DNA of 64,000 bases, taken from contig JAYKKM010000224.1 of NCBI GenBank assembly GCA_035772405.1, positions 875,001-939,000 on the forward strand. The letters are read 5' to 3'. Within the stretch, counting starts at the first letter, position 1. Every line of letters starts with the position of its first letter. Position numbers and translations under genes: made by a program. Origin of the DNA: Chrysogorgia sp. JL179-B06 (lineage: Eukaryota > Cnidaria > Anthozoa > Scleralcyonacea > Chrysogorgiidae). This document shows, one piece after another, positions 41,709 through 50,595 of this stretch. Under the pieces are notes generated by a model. It saw only the letters and a program-made list of their open reading frames with translations, was not told where the DNA came from and did not search any database.

Positions 41709-43190
41709 CTACTTCAAGGTGTATTTGGTTAGCAGATAGCCAGACACCGCTGAGAACCCTAACACTATCACCAGCGTTGTCGTGTCTGACTCGCTTGAGG
41801 TGGTAGTCTGCGCAATTTGGTTGGTCGCTGTTTTCTTCACGGGTGGTGCTACTCCCAAGTTAGCCACCACGTTTTCTTGGTGGACTTTTTTAGCCACTGT
41901 TTTCTTCACGGGTGGTGCTACTAAGTTAGTCACCACATTTTCTTGGTGGACTTTTTTAGCCGCGGTCGTCGGTGTTGTTGCGTTCAAGCGAGTGTTCACT
42001 CCAAATTTCATGGACTCTGTAGCAATCTTTAATAAGTTGTTGTACCCAGCGATTTTATTCTTGAGTATCACCACATTGCTTGGCATCAACCATGTACTTG
42101 GCGACACTGCAAGATTTTGGACAACGTTGGTGTCTCTAATCGATTTATTCATGTTGAGAATCCATGTCGACACGTCGTACTGTATAACACTGTCAGAAAA
42201 CAACTTGCGGAATTCTTGTTGGGTCTCTAGACTTCCTGCAGAACCGCCAACGACTGATACACGTGTTCTCGCTTGCGCACCAAGTGTGGAGTACACAAAG
42301 GCTTCTATGCTCTGATTTAGATATTGCAGCCCAATGTTGGTAAAGCCGTCTGAGAGTCGCGCGACGTATCGTTTGTAATCATTCTGAACGTCGTTGAGTG
42401 TGAAGACTCTGGTTTCGCCTAAAGTGTCATCGCTCAGGACTTTATTCTGGTAATAATGTTTTCTGGGAATTTTGGAAATCTTACCATACAATTCGGAAGC
42501 GCTGAATTCTCTACTTATTGATTTCATGGTCTCACCACCCTCCATTCTTCTGAGAAGTCTTCTAATGGTGAAGTACAAATGAAACCTCATCACACTTGTG
42601 ACCACGGGGTGAACTTCTTGTGACACTGATAAATGTTGCAATGACACCCCACAACAGAAACTCGCACAATACGTTGCAAACACAACACGGTAGTAAGATT
42701 CGTTGTCATCCCACTCTGATTTTGTCTTTGACGTGGTGATTTGTAAGACTGGTAGCTTTGACATGAAGTAGCTACTCTGGTTAACAAAAACTTTAAAGTT
42801 ATTCACTGGATAATTCAACACGTTTTCTGTTGGATAGCCATCCCAAAGCCCCCAGTGGTTCTTATGACCTTTTGGCAATGGTTGGATAGTTCCACCACCT
42901 TGCCATATTATTGGGAACTTACTATTGTGTAGCCACCTCCACATTTTTTTATCATTTTTGAAGGTCGCGCTGGTTATGTCCGTGCTGAGGATGTCGTTGT
43001 TTCTGAAATACACGTCAACACTCATGATTTTACCATCTTGCGAAATATTTGGATAGAACTCGAATTTGCTTAAAGTGGCGTGGGGGTACTTTTTGATGAG
43101 GTCTGCCTTTGCGTCGTGTGTAGCCTTTGATGTGTTAGCCATCGCACGTTTGTAGTACTCTCCATAGTACTCACGAAGGGCTTTCTGCAT
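41709..43190 (-). CDS. Large membrane-anchored protein, unknown
   Basis: A 493-residue product not confidently recognised. Residues ~1-340 look globular. Residues ~410-455 contain two repeats of KKVHQENVV followed by APPVKKT, a proline/lysine-rich stalk. A C-terminal membrane span (TLVIVLGFSAVSGYLLTKY) ends at the stop. Near residues 113-185 it has NHWGLWD and, ~63 residues later, YCASFCCGVS, faintly recalling the His and Cys blocks of adenain-type proteases. However, the usual Gln seven residues before the Cys is missing, so I do not call it a protease. Its ATG is 12 bp from the divergent penton gene, so they share control; a structural or membrane role in virions is plausible. Confidence 0.75.
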   Translation of the reverse strand: MQKALREYYGEYYKRAMANTSKATHDAKADLIKKYPHATLSKFEFYPNISQDGKIMSVDVYFRNNDILSTDITSATFKNDKKMWRWLHNSKFPIIWQGGGTIQPLPKGHKNHWGLWDGYPTENVLNYPVNNFKVFVNQSSYFMSKLPVLQITTSKTKSEWDDNESYYRVVFATYCASFCCGVSLQHLSVSQEVHPVVTSVMRFHLYFTIRRLLRRMEGGETMKSISREFSASELYGKISKIPRKHYYQNKVLSDDTLGETRVFTLNDVQNDYKRYVARLSDGFTNIGLQYLNQSIEAFVYSTLGAQARTRVSVVGGSAGSLETQQEFRKLFSDSVIQYDVSTWILNMNKSIRDTNVVQNLAVSPSTWLMPSNVVILKNKIAGYNNLLKIATESMKFGVNTRLNATTPTTAAKKVHQENVVTNLVAPPVKKTVAKKVHQENVVANLGVAPPVKKTATNQIAQTTTSSESDTTTLVIVLGFSAVSGYLLTKYTLK

Positions 43191-43202
43191 ATAATATACT
43201 GT
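43191..43202. promoter_or_regulatory. 12-bp divergent start region
   Basis: Only ATAATATACTGT separates the two ATG codons. Any promoter must overlap the coding regions, and the AT-rich, TATA-like sequence (ATATAATATACTGTATG) is symmetric enough to serve both directions. Confidence 0.4.
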
Positions 43203-43913
43203 ATGTTATACATGACGCGAAAGTTGACAGTGTTCATTGAAGGTGCGGAAAAAGTTGTGTCCTTTGACAACGCGATGATGGTCATACACGATAACCCGTA
43301 CATTGTGGTCAAGACAGCCACCGTGTTTTGGGACTATCATAACACAACAAACGACGACAGCATTCAGGTCTTCACGCTGGATAGCTCTAGGGCAGGCTCT
43401 TTTAAAAAGATTAAAGTGGGTGAAGGGTACTTTAGCTTCGACGCATTGGTCAAAGTTTTAAAACATGAGTCTAGCGAGCTTAAGGTGGATCTTGAGATAG
43501 AGAAACTAGTGCCCACAGGCAAATGTAGGGTCAAGGTTAGTAGTTCAGCTGTGTTAGACACCATTGGGCCTCTACTTGGTTTCGCGAAGGGTGAGGTGAT
43601 TCAGAATGACTCACAGTGGCACACTAGCCCAAAGGAGGTCGACATGTATAAAGGTCTGAAGTACATAGAAGTTTCGTGTGACGTCGTTGAGACGGAGAGC
43701 GACGTGGGTATTGATGGGAAGCGTAGCGATGTGATCACAACGTTGCCAATACCTACCGAACAGTCTTTGAAGGGGTCAGTACAACGTCATGTGGACATTG
43801 AGTCAAAGGTGAGTATTAAAAAGGGTGTTTACTCAAGTATGACGTTTCGCGTCAAACCAAATAACGACGATCTTAAAATTGGCGCGGTGTTATTGGAACT
43901 GTATATTGTGTGA
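43203..43913 (+). CDS. Minor capsid (penton-like) protein
   Basis: A 236-residue product with predicted all-beta character: many short alternating hydrophobic strands such as KLTVFIEGAEKVVSF near the N-terminus and SMTFRVKPNNDDLKIGAVLL at the C-terminus. Its size, place in the capsid module and layout fit the single-jelly-roll minor capsid protein of Polintons and adintoviruses, which fills capsid vertices. There is no sharp motif, so the assignment is by context and general resemblance. The next gene starts 5 bp after its stop. Confidence 0.65.
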   Translation: MLYMTRKLTVFIEGAEKVVSFDNAMMVIHDNPYIVVKTATVFWDYHNTTNDDSIQVFTLDSSRAGSFKKIKVGEGYFSFDALVKVLKHESSELKVDLEIEKLVPTGKCRVKVSSSAVLDTIGPLLGFAKGEVIQNDSQWHTSPKEVDMYKGLKYIEVSCDVVETESDVGIDGKRSDVITTLPIPTEQSLKGSVQRHVDIESKVSIKKGVYSSMTFRVKPNNDDLKIGAVLLELYIV

Positions 43914-43918
43914 ATTAT

Positions 43919-45022
43919 ATGGAGCTTGGTGTGGAAACAGAGCAGGGGTTGAGAGACATTTACTATAATCCTAAGACAGGGTTCAGTGGTGTAGAGAGGT
44001 TGTATCAAAGCGCATTGGGAGACGGATTGAAAGTAACTAGAAAAACAGTGAAAGAATGGTTGACAACGCAGGACACTTACACTAGGTACAAACCTATTGT
44101 GAGAAGGCATAAATTCCGCGCGACTTTTGTTGGGTTTCTTGGTGAAGAGCTCCAAATGGACTTAGTGGACATGAGTAAGTACTCAAAACAGAACAAAGGG
44201 TATTATTGGATATTGACAGGCATTGAAATATTGAGTAGATATGCTTTCGGCATTGCAGTTTATAGAAAAGACACTAAGAACATGACTAAGGCTGTTGGGG
44301 AGTTATTGAATGACTTTAAAGATCGGTTTGGGGTCACACCTAAGTTAACGCAATTTGATGATGGACTTGAGTTCTATAACGTTGGTGTTAAAAGTTTGCT
44401 GAAAGAACGTGGCATTGAATATTTCAGCACTAAGAGCGACAAAAAGGCCGCTGTTGTCGAGCGTTTTAATAGAAGTCTCAAGAGTATTATGTGGAAGTAC
44501 TTTTACACCCGTGGAACGTATAAATGGATTGACGTTCTTGACCAGTTTATGAGCAATTACAATGGCAATGTGAATCGAAGCATTATGATGAAACCGAAGG
44601 ATGTCAATAAGTCAAATGAGGGTGAAGTGTGGACCACTTTGTTTGGTCATCATTTTGCAGACACCCCATTGCCAAAGTTTAGAGTTGGTGAGTCAGTGAG
44701 AATTAGTAAGTACAAGAGTGTGTTCACAAAGGGTTATGAAGCCAACTTCACTGAAGAGCTGTTTAAAGTGGTGAAAGTTATTCGTGGTGATCCTAATGTG
44801 TACGAAATTGAGGACATAAGTGGTGAACAGATTATTGGTAAATTTTATGAACAGGAATTATCGCTGGTCAATAAGAAACATGGCGACGATGTGTACAGAG
44901 TTGAAAAGGTGTTGAAAAGAAAGAAAATCAGAGGGAAGAAGATGGCGCTGGTCAAATGGTTGGGTTATGAGAGCAAACATAATTCGTGGATACCAGAGAG
45001 CGATATTCAAAATGTGAGCTAG
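43919..45022 (+). CDS. int: Retroviral-type integrase with chromodomain
   Basis: Inserts the element into host DNA and makes the 6-bp duplication. The 367 residues (ATG at 43919; the frame opens at a GTG at 43910) contain an N-terminal region, the DDE core with QMDLVDM (first Asp, near 83), TQFDDGLEF (second Asp, near 145) and AAVVERFNR (Glu, near 180), and a C-terminal chromodomain with YRVEKVLKRKK and ALVKWLGYESKHNSWIPESD near 320-362. The chromodomain likely guides integration to chromatin marks. The last ~16 codons are repeated downstream of the next gene at 46056-46106, a trace of tandem duplication. Confidence 0.93.
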   Translation: MELGVETEQGLRDIYYNPKTGFSGVERLYQSALGDGLKVTRKTVKEWLTTQDTYTRYKPIVRRHKFRATFVGFLGEELQMDLVDMSKYSKQNKGYYWILTGIEILSRYAFGIAVYRKDTKNMTKAVGELLNDFKDRFGVTPKLTQFDDGLEFYNVGVKSLLKERGIEYFSTKSDKKAAVVERFNRSLKSIMWKYFYTRGTYKWIDVLDQFMSNYNGNVNRSIMMKPKDVNKSNEGEVWTTLFGHHFADTPLPKFRVGESVRISKYKSVFTKGYEANFTEELFKVVKVIRGDPNVYEIEDISGEQIIGKFYEQELSLVNKKHGDDVYRVEKVLKRKKIRGKKMALVKWLGYESKHNSWIPESDIQNVS

Positions 45023-45028
45023 TGTAAT

Positions 45029-46054
45029 ATGGCTGAAGGTGGCTTCGACGACTTTGAGATGGATAGATCTGACGAATACAAAGATGTCACTGACGACGAA
45101 CTAAAGTATAGTCTCGAAAAAGCCACTCTAGATCGCAAACTATCTCAGGGTGATCCAAACGTCACAGTCGGTGAGAAAATTAGACTAATTAGAGTGGAGA
45201 GTGGACTGAGGCGTGAACGTGATGTAAGATTTCGCCAACACATGGGGAGGACCACTGGCGATCTCGTAGCGCGGATTAAAAACATTGCGAGGAGTGGTGG
45301 AGGAGTGCCTCAACATGTGGAGAAGGTTTTTAACGATCTCGCAACGCAGACTATTGACAACGCAAAAGATCGTGAAGACGTCGCGAGGAGTGTACCGTTG
45401 TTAGACACCACACACGCAGAGTACGTCGACATACCTGGACTAACACCAATCGAGAACCGCGAGCTGAATAGCATGCTCAATCCAGGTGAGAATGTGATGT
45501 CTGAGTCGAGAGTAGGCGACACTGGCACATTGCAAATACAAGCAGACCATTTTCAAGACTTGATAAACGAAGCAAGCAAAAGAATATCAGAGCTTGAGGG
45601 AAAAGACCTCACAACTGCAGAGAACGAAGAGTTCATCGATCTAGCTGAAAGAGTGATTGGACTTAGACAGGCTAGAGACATGGTTATTGAACAGCGGCAA
45701 ATAGAGGAGGTTAGAGAGCAGCAGGAAGTCGACATTGACAGGTTGCAGAAGTTCAAGAAGTGGGCTAGAGAAAATATGGTTGGGTTGAGTGCTTTAGCGA
45801 TTGCAATAGCTGCAATTATAACAACTATTATTATCGCTGGGAGGTCTAATGTTATGAGAGGCGCTATGGTCACGAGGTCGTTTGCACAGGCTGTTAAAAA
45901 TGCGATAACGAAGATGGGTCCATGGGCTGTTGGATTGGCGAACTTAGTTTATGACGCGCTGGTGGTAGGTGCGAAGGGTCTTGCCTGGTTAGCTCAAAAT
46001 CTGTGGGTGTTTGCGGTGACATTCGCGTGGCTTGCGTACAATTATTTAAACTAA
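45029..46054 (+). CDS. Coiled-coil membrane protein, paralogue 1
   Basis: A 341-residue product of unknown function. The acidic start (MAEGGFDDFEMD) is followed by long charged helices (residues ~150-245, coiled coil with QADHFQDLINEASKRISELE) and two membrane regions: near 250-271 (GLSALAIAIAAIITTIIIAG) and near 310-340 (GLAWLAQNLWVFAVTFAWLAY). The layout suggests a virion or host-membrane protein that multimerises. It starts 6 bp after the integrase. The paralogue at 46113-47489 shares the start, the coiled coil and the entire C-terminal ~110 residues. Confidence 0.82.
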   Translation: MAEGGFDDFEMDRSDEYKDVTDDELKYSLEKATLDRKLSQGDPNVTVGEKIRLIRVESGLRRERDVRFRQHMGRTTGDLVARIKNIARSGGGVPQHVEKVFNDLATQTIDNAKDREDVARSVPLLDTTHAEYVDIPGLTPIENRELNSMLNPGENVMSESRVGDTGTLQIQADHFQDLINEASKRISELEGKDLTTAENEEFIDLAERVIGLRQARDMVIEQRQIEEVREQQEVDIDRLQKFKKWARENMVGLSALAIAIAAIITTIIIAGRSNVMRGAMVTRSFAQAVKNAITKMGPWAVGLANLVYDALVVGAKGLAWLAQNLWVFAVTFAWLAYNYLN

Positions 46055-46055
46055 A

Positions 46056-46106
46056 AGCAAACGTAACTTATGGACGCCGGAAAGTGACGCTCAAAATGTG
46101 AGCTAG
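46056..46106 (+). pseudogene. Integrase C-terminal footprint (16 codons)
   Basis: The sequence encodes SKRNLWTPESDAQNVS and a stop, matching the integrase end SKHNSWIPESDIQNVS. It lies just before the second paralogue and shows that a unit consisting of the integrase tail plus the coiled-coil gene was duplicated in tandem. Confidence 0.9.
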
Positions 46107-46112
46107 TGTAGT

Positions 46113-47489
46113 ATGGCTGAAGGTGGGGGAGATTACGACGAGATTGAGATGGAGGACTTCGATAAGTACAAAGACATGAGTGATGAGCAACTAGAAGGAG
46201 AGCTCACCAAGACTAACGAGTGGCTCAGCAAGACAACCCTCGAGCACAACACGAGTGAGATGCCGAGAGACGTTCGTGTTAATTATGACAACTATCGCGA
46301 CGACGTAAAAAAGATAGAAAGTGAGCTAGCTAGGAGGCGAGGTGGGAAAAAAGAGACGCCATTTATCGACACTGACGATGGTAAGACGGTGACAATAAGG
46401 GGCACCAACACAGAAGTCCCAACGTTTGGTGTCGACGATTTGCCATCGAATCCTGAGAACCAAATTTTGATAAGCTTAGAAAAGTTCATTAGTAACGAAA
46501 CTGGGGTGCGATTCAAGCTTGACGTTCGTGACTCCGACGTGTCAGCGCTGCGACTCAGAACATCAATAAGCAAGAATAACAATATGCTATTCAAACCCAA
46601 GCTTGTTAGTAACGAACTCGGTAAAGAGCAAATAGTTCTCAAACGTGGGGAGGGTGGTGTTCTGCAGTACAACGAAGCTAAGGTTGCGCAACGTGCAGTT
46701 GACCAATTTAAAGACTTTTTGTATAGAATCGAAGTCAGCTCGAGAGACCGTGAGGAAACTGCGAGGAGTCAACCATTGTTGAACACCACACGCGCGAAAT
46801 ATGTCGACAAACCTAGACTAGAACCAAACGAGAATCGCGAAATGAGTGGCGCGCTCAACCCAAGTGAGAATGTGTTGCGTGAATCAAGAATAGGTGACAC
46901 TGGTGCATTGCAAATACAAGCAGACCATCTTCAAGAGGCGAGAGAACACACAAGCGAAAGAATAGCAGAGCTTGAGGGGGGCAGAGAGAATAATGATCCA
47001 TATGAAAAAGTGGTTGGGCTTAGACAAACTAGAGGCGGACAGCGCGAGTTTGACGAGCTTGTTGGTTTGCGTGAAAGAGAGAGTGAACTTGAACAAGCCA
47101 GAGAAGAAGTCTTAGAACAGCGGCAAATAGAGGAGGTTAGAGCGCGACAAGAGATCGACATTGACAGGTTGCAGAAGTTCAAGAAATGGGCTAAGGAAAA
47201 TATGGTTGGGTTGAGCGCTGTGGCGATTTCAATGGCTGGAATTATAACAACAATTATTATCGCTGGGAGGTCTGCTGTTATGAGGGGCGCTATGGCTACG
47301 AGGTCATTCGCACAGGCTGTTAAGAACGCGATAACGAAGATGGGTCCATGGGCTGTTGGGTTGGCTAACTTAGTTTACAATGCGTTGACGTTGGGTGCGA
47401 AGGGTCTCGCTTGGTTGGCTCAAAATCTGTGGGTACTTGCGGTGGTACTTGCGTGGTTTGCTTATGATTATTACAAGTTAAAACGGTAG
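46113..47489 (+). CDS. Coiled-coil membrane protein, paralogue 2
   Basis: A 458-residue product, 117 residues longer than paralogue 1. It starts MAEGGGDYDEIEMEDF. Extra sequence at residues ~80-200 has no recognisable domain; a coiled coil (about 250-345, QADHLQEAREHTSERIAELE) with an expanded charged stretch and the shared C-terminal membrane domain (GLSAVAISMAGIITTIII near 368-386 and GLAWLAQNLWVLAVVLAWFAY near 430-450) follow. Such a longer paralogue suggests functional divergence after duplication. Confidence 0.82.
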   Translation: MAEGGGDYDEIEMEDFDKYKDMSDEQLEGELTKTNEWLSKTTLEHNTSEMPRDVRVNYDNYRDDVKKIESELARRRGGKKETPFIDTDDGKTVTIRGTNTEVPTFGVDDLPSNPENQILISLEKFISNETGVRFKLDVRDSDVSALRLRTSISKNNNMLFKPKLVSNELGKEQIVLKRGEGGVLQYNEAKVAQRAVDQFKDFLYRIEVSSRDREETARSQPLLNTTRAKYVDKPRLEPNENREMSGALNPSENVLRESRIGDTGALQIQADHLQEAREHTSERIAELEGGRENNDPYEKVVGLRQTRGGQREFDELVGLRERESELEQAREEVLEQRQIEEVRARQEIDIDRLQKFKKWAKENMVGLSAVAISMAGIITTIIIAGRSAVMRGAMATRSFAQAVKNAITKMGPWAVGLANLVYNALTLGAKGLAWLAQNLWVLAVVLAWFAYDYYKLKR

Positions 47490-47512
47490 CGATAAAACAT
47501 ATGTAAAGGTAT

Positions 47513-48751
47513 ATGAACGCCACGTCAGCAGAGTTGAGTCCTGGTTTTAGACGAGCGACCATGGGTGGTATAAAAGGGGTGAGAACGCAGCATGTGATCA
47601 CGTTGAACCCTAATAAAGTCAGTCCTGGCGAGGAACTTTACATTGATATACCGAAGCTCAAGGTTAGTAGCTGTTTGGTGCCTGGATCGTTGGGTCTAGT
47701 GTTCGACTTTAAGAATGCAAACACCAAAAGTTGGTTCTTGAACAATGTGAGCAAGTTGTTGGTTGAGAAACTTGTTGTGAGACTAGCTGGGGAAACTGTG
47801 TATGACAACAATGGGGAAAATTACACTGGTGTCTATCGCGACCTTTGGGAGAGTGTCACTGCGCGAGACCAAATGATTGATTATGGTGTTGGTGGTGAGA
47901 ACTTGAGAAAGCTAATTTCTAAGGATGACAGTGGTGCGACGAGTGGGAACGTTGCTAAAGTTAGTGACGCGTTAATGTTTGGTGTGATTGGGACGAAGCA
48001 GCGGATTAAGCTTGGTAAAATCATGAATGACCACGGGTTGTACGCTCCTTTTAGCATGAACAACAACTTGCAGTATGTCATCACACTTCCGAAGGCCACA
48101 GACATCATGGTGGCGCAATCTGGTAGCGCTGTGGGTGGATACACTCTGGAGAACCTCGAGCTTGAGTATGAGACGATCGATAACCAGGAGCTCGCTGACG
48201 AAATAGCGTCGGGCTATGCAAGTGGTCGTAGTTTGTCATACGAGCACGTCACATTGATGAAAACCACCGAATGGGACAAAGGCACAACCATTGTGAATGA
48301 AAACATTAATCTCCCAAGAAAAAGCATGAAGGCAATCGTGTTGCTATTCACGAATAAGGTGCGAACAGACAGCGAGGAGTTTCTTTACCCAAATATTGAG
48401 AGTGTTAGAGTCACAATTGAAGGTGTGCCAAATAGTGTGTACTCACAAGGCATCCCAAAGTCGAAGTTCTATGCAGAAGCGAAACGATTGTTTGGGTTGG
48501 GTGAAGAACACGCTCAGTTCATGACCATACAGAAGTTCTATAAAGATGGCTTCGCGTTGGTCATCGACTTGAGGAGCGTCCAAGATAATTACAACGTCGC
48601 CACTGGTAAAAAAATTGTGAACACACAATCTGGCGTGCTTCTTGAAATCACTAAGAAAGCGACGACTGCGAATGTTATGTGCAGGGTGTTTGTGATAAGT
48701 GATGGGTTGGTCAACTTCATGAACAATGGGTTGCAGTCAATCCAGTATTAA
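47513..48751 (+). CDS. Major capsid protein (double jelly-roll)
   Basis: A 412-residue product. The N-terminal half has TQHVITLNPNKVSPGEELYID, KLLVEKLVVRLAGETVYDN and VYRDLWESVTARDQMIDYG; the middle has MNNNLQYVITLP and YTLENLELEYETID; the second half resumes strand-rich sequence to VMCRVFVISDGLVNFMNNG. This order matches double jelly-roll major capsid proteins of Polintons (the PY-type gene). It sits directly upstream of the packaging ATPase, as is usual. Capsid formation by this element is inferred from the family. Confidence 0.85.
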   Translation: MNATSAELSPGFRRATMGGIKGVRTQHVITLNPNKVSPGEELYIDIPKLKVSSCLVPGSLGLVFDFKNANTKSWFLNNVSKLLVEKLVVRLAGETVYDNNGENYTGVYRDLWESVTARDQMIDYGVGGENLRKLISKDDSGATSGNVAKVSDALMFGVIGTKQRIKLGKIMNDHGLYAPFSMNNNLQYVITLPKATDIMVAQSGSAVGGYTLENLELEYETIDNQELADEIASGYASGRSLSYEHVTLMKTTEWDKGTTIVNENINLPRKSMKAIVLLFTNKVRTDSEEFLYPNIESVRVTIEGVPNSVYSQGIPKSKFYAEAKRLFGLGEEHAQFMTIQKFYKDGFALVIDLRSVQDNYNVATGKKIVNTQSGVLLEITKKATTANVMCRVFVISDGLVNFMNNGLQSIQY

Positions 48752-48766
48752 ATCAAACGTGAGTTA

Positions 48767-49366
48767 ATGGAGACTCCGTTTAATATGCTAATTGTTGGTA
48801 TGACAGCTTGTGGTAAGACGCATTATTTGCTGGAAACGTTGGAATCTGAGTACTTTAGTAAATTTGACTACATTGTGTTGATTTGTCCTACTTTCGAGTG
48901 GAACAAAGCGTACCAAGATTGGAAATATGTGCGCGACCCCGACGTGCTAGCGATAGACTGCACACAGGACAGTGTCGACGCTGTTCTCAAGTGTGTAACA
49001 AATGTTTTTAAAGGCACTAACACTCTGATCGTGTTGGATGACTGTGCGAGCTCTCAAGATGTCAAGAATAGGACTAGTCAATTGGTCAACTTGGCTTTTA
49101 GTGCGCGACATTTTATGTTGAGCGTTATTGTCATCACACAACAACTGACGTCGATCGCGAAACCGTACAGAGAAAATATTAGTAAGCTCGTTTGCTTCTA
49201 CTGCCCGAGCAGAAGTGATATGAAGGTCGTTATCGACGATTACCTTGGAAACATTAGCAGAGAAAAATCGTCGGCGATTGTGACCGCATTAAAAAATAAT
49301 AAGTACGCTAGACTTGAAATCTCACTGCGCTATCCATACAGTCATGAAGTTGTTATTCCGCAATAA
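48767..49366 (+). CDS. A32/FtsK-HerA-type packaging ATPase
   Basis: Drives DNA into capsids with ATP. The 199 residues carry Walker A GMTACGKT (11-18), Walker B TLIVLDDC (86-93, Asp91-Asp92) and the sensor-like motif VIVITQQL near 134-141. Size and motifs fit the packaging ATPases of Polintons, adintoviruses and other viruses with double jelly-roll capsids. The start codon lies 15 bp after the capsid gene. Confidence 0.92.
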   Translation: METPFNMLIVGMTACGKTHYLLETLESEYFSKFDYIVLICPTFEWNKAYQDWKYVRDPDVLAIDCTQDSVDAVLKCVTNVFKGTNTLIVLDDCASSQDVKNRTSQLVNLAFSARHFMLSVIVITQQLTSIAKPYRENISKLVCFYCPSRSDMKVVIDDYLGNISREKSSAIVTALKNNKYARLEISLRYPYSHEVVIPQ

Positions 49367-49369
49367 AAT

Positions 49370-49879
49370 ATGGGTACAAGTAATAGCGCGATGGTAAAAC
49401 GCAAAAGTGAAGAAAATCCTACGATTGAGGAATTAGTTGAGGAGACTGATGACACCTCAACTGTGGAAGACAATATTGACGTTAGGAGATCTGAACTTAT
49501 TAGACTGTCTGGTGATGGTGTGGTGAGTCAGTCTGAAGCGTACATTAAAAAAGCGTCCGCAAAAGTTATTGATAAGATATGGCGCCAATACGAGTTGAAG
49601 AGAATGGAGATCGCAAACGCCTTTCTCACCGACTTGTTAATCAGCAAATTCGCCAGCTTACTGGATGGGTTGAACGCTATTGAAAATCCTGACGAACTAA
49701 ACGACGAGTTGCAGAAAGACCCGCTATTAAAGAAAGACGTCGAGAGCATTGTCGCGATTGTGACGCCGTACGTGCCTTTCTTGGGTTTGTTGTCGGGAGG
49801 AATCACAACGTCAAAATATGTGTACGACCACCATTTCAGAAGTTCGACAAACACTGAAAATAGTGAGCGGGTGGACTAA
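49370..49879 (+). CDS. Putative N-myristoylated membrane protein
   Basis: A 169-residue product of unknown function. It starts MGTSNS, an N-myristoylation pattern, followed by basic residues (MVKRK). Acidic residues ~14-37 precede helical sequence (AKVIDKIWRQYELKRMEIAN) and a hydrophobic segment near 125-150 (SIVAIVTPYVPFLGLLSGG). It is 3 bp after the ATPase. Its 3' half lies in the right TIR, so the left TIR has a broken partial copy. Confidence 0.75.
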   Translation: MGTSNSAMVKRKSEENPTIEELVEETDDTSTVEDNIDVRRSELIRLSGDGVVSQSEAYIKKASAKVIDKIWRQYELKRMEIANAFLTDLLISKFASLLDGLNAIENPDELNDELQKDPLLKKDVESIVAIVTPYVPFLGLLSGGITTSKYVYDHHFRSSTNTENSERVD

Positions 49880-49884
49880 TTTGC

Positions 49885-50100
49885 ATGTTAGCAGGTGGCT
49901 TCATAACAACCGCGCGAGCCCATTCACACAACAGTTTTTTATTCACGATATTTATAGTGTACAATCATAGTGTACGCTCAAAGTTAGACAGTCTTAGCAT
50001 GGTGGTCCTCACCCCTTCTTCAAACATCGCGATTCTTCTCTCGTGGTCAGCTATCTCCACCTCGCACGACAGCAGGTGGTTGTACGTGGTGTGTCGCTAA
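49885..50100 (+). CDS. Small ORF in TIR, 71 residues, unknown
   Basis: Same translation as the frame at 32863-33078 in the left TIR. It begins 5 bp after the previous gene, in line with the tight gene packing of this cluster. No domain is recognisable. Confidence 0.35.
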   Translation: MLAGGFITTARAHSHNSFLFTIFIVYNHSVRSKLDSLSMVVLTPSSNIAILLSWSAISTSHDSRWLYVVCR

Positions 50101-50271
50101 CAACAACATTCCATTGCGAATAGCAACCACAACTTTTTGAAAAAAATATTTTAAAATGAAAATATTTTTTCAAAGTGAAAATATTTTTTAAAAGTGAAAA
50201 CATTTTTTAAAAGTGAAAACATTTTTTTGAAAAGTCGTGGTTGCTATTCGCAATGGAATGTTGTTGTTAGC
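50096..50271. repeat. Subterminal palindrome in right TIR
   Basis: Mirror copy of the palindrome at 32692-32867, with the same ~42-nt arms and AT-rich repeats inside. Confidence 0.85.
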
Positions 50272-50595
50272 AACATCAACAGGTGACCTTGATTCGTATA
50301 GCAGGTAGAGCACTCTCGCATATGAAATCTATTTAACACTACCACTAGACTAGCTTTCTCGTTGAAATTTATTAAACATCGTCACTAGAATCAAAATCTA
50401 GTGGCTTTTTTTCGCGCATGAATTGAAACAATGGTAGAGCGCGTCAGTCATAGCTTATCAAACACAAATGCGAAAATGGCGACACAAAACTTTCTCTAAA
50501 TTTTGACGAAACGTGTCTCGTGAGTCTCGCGTGTGTTTGACATCAATTTAGTAGAAAACGTGGGAGGGGTGTTTAGATCGACTAACGATCGCTGT

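Noticed and set aside
41709..43190. Adenain-type protease call
   Set aside because: Only His- and Cys-containing blocks are suggestive; the expected Gln is missing and the overall layout differs.
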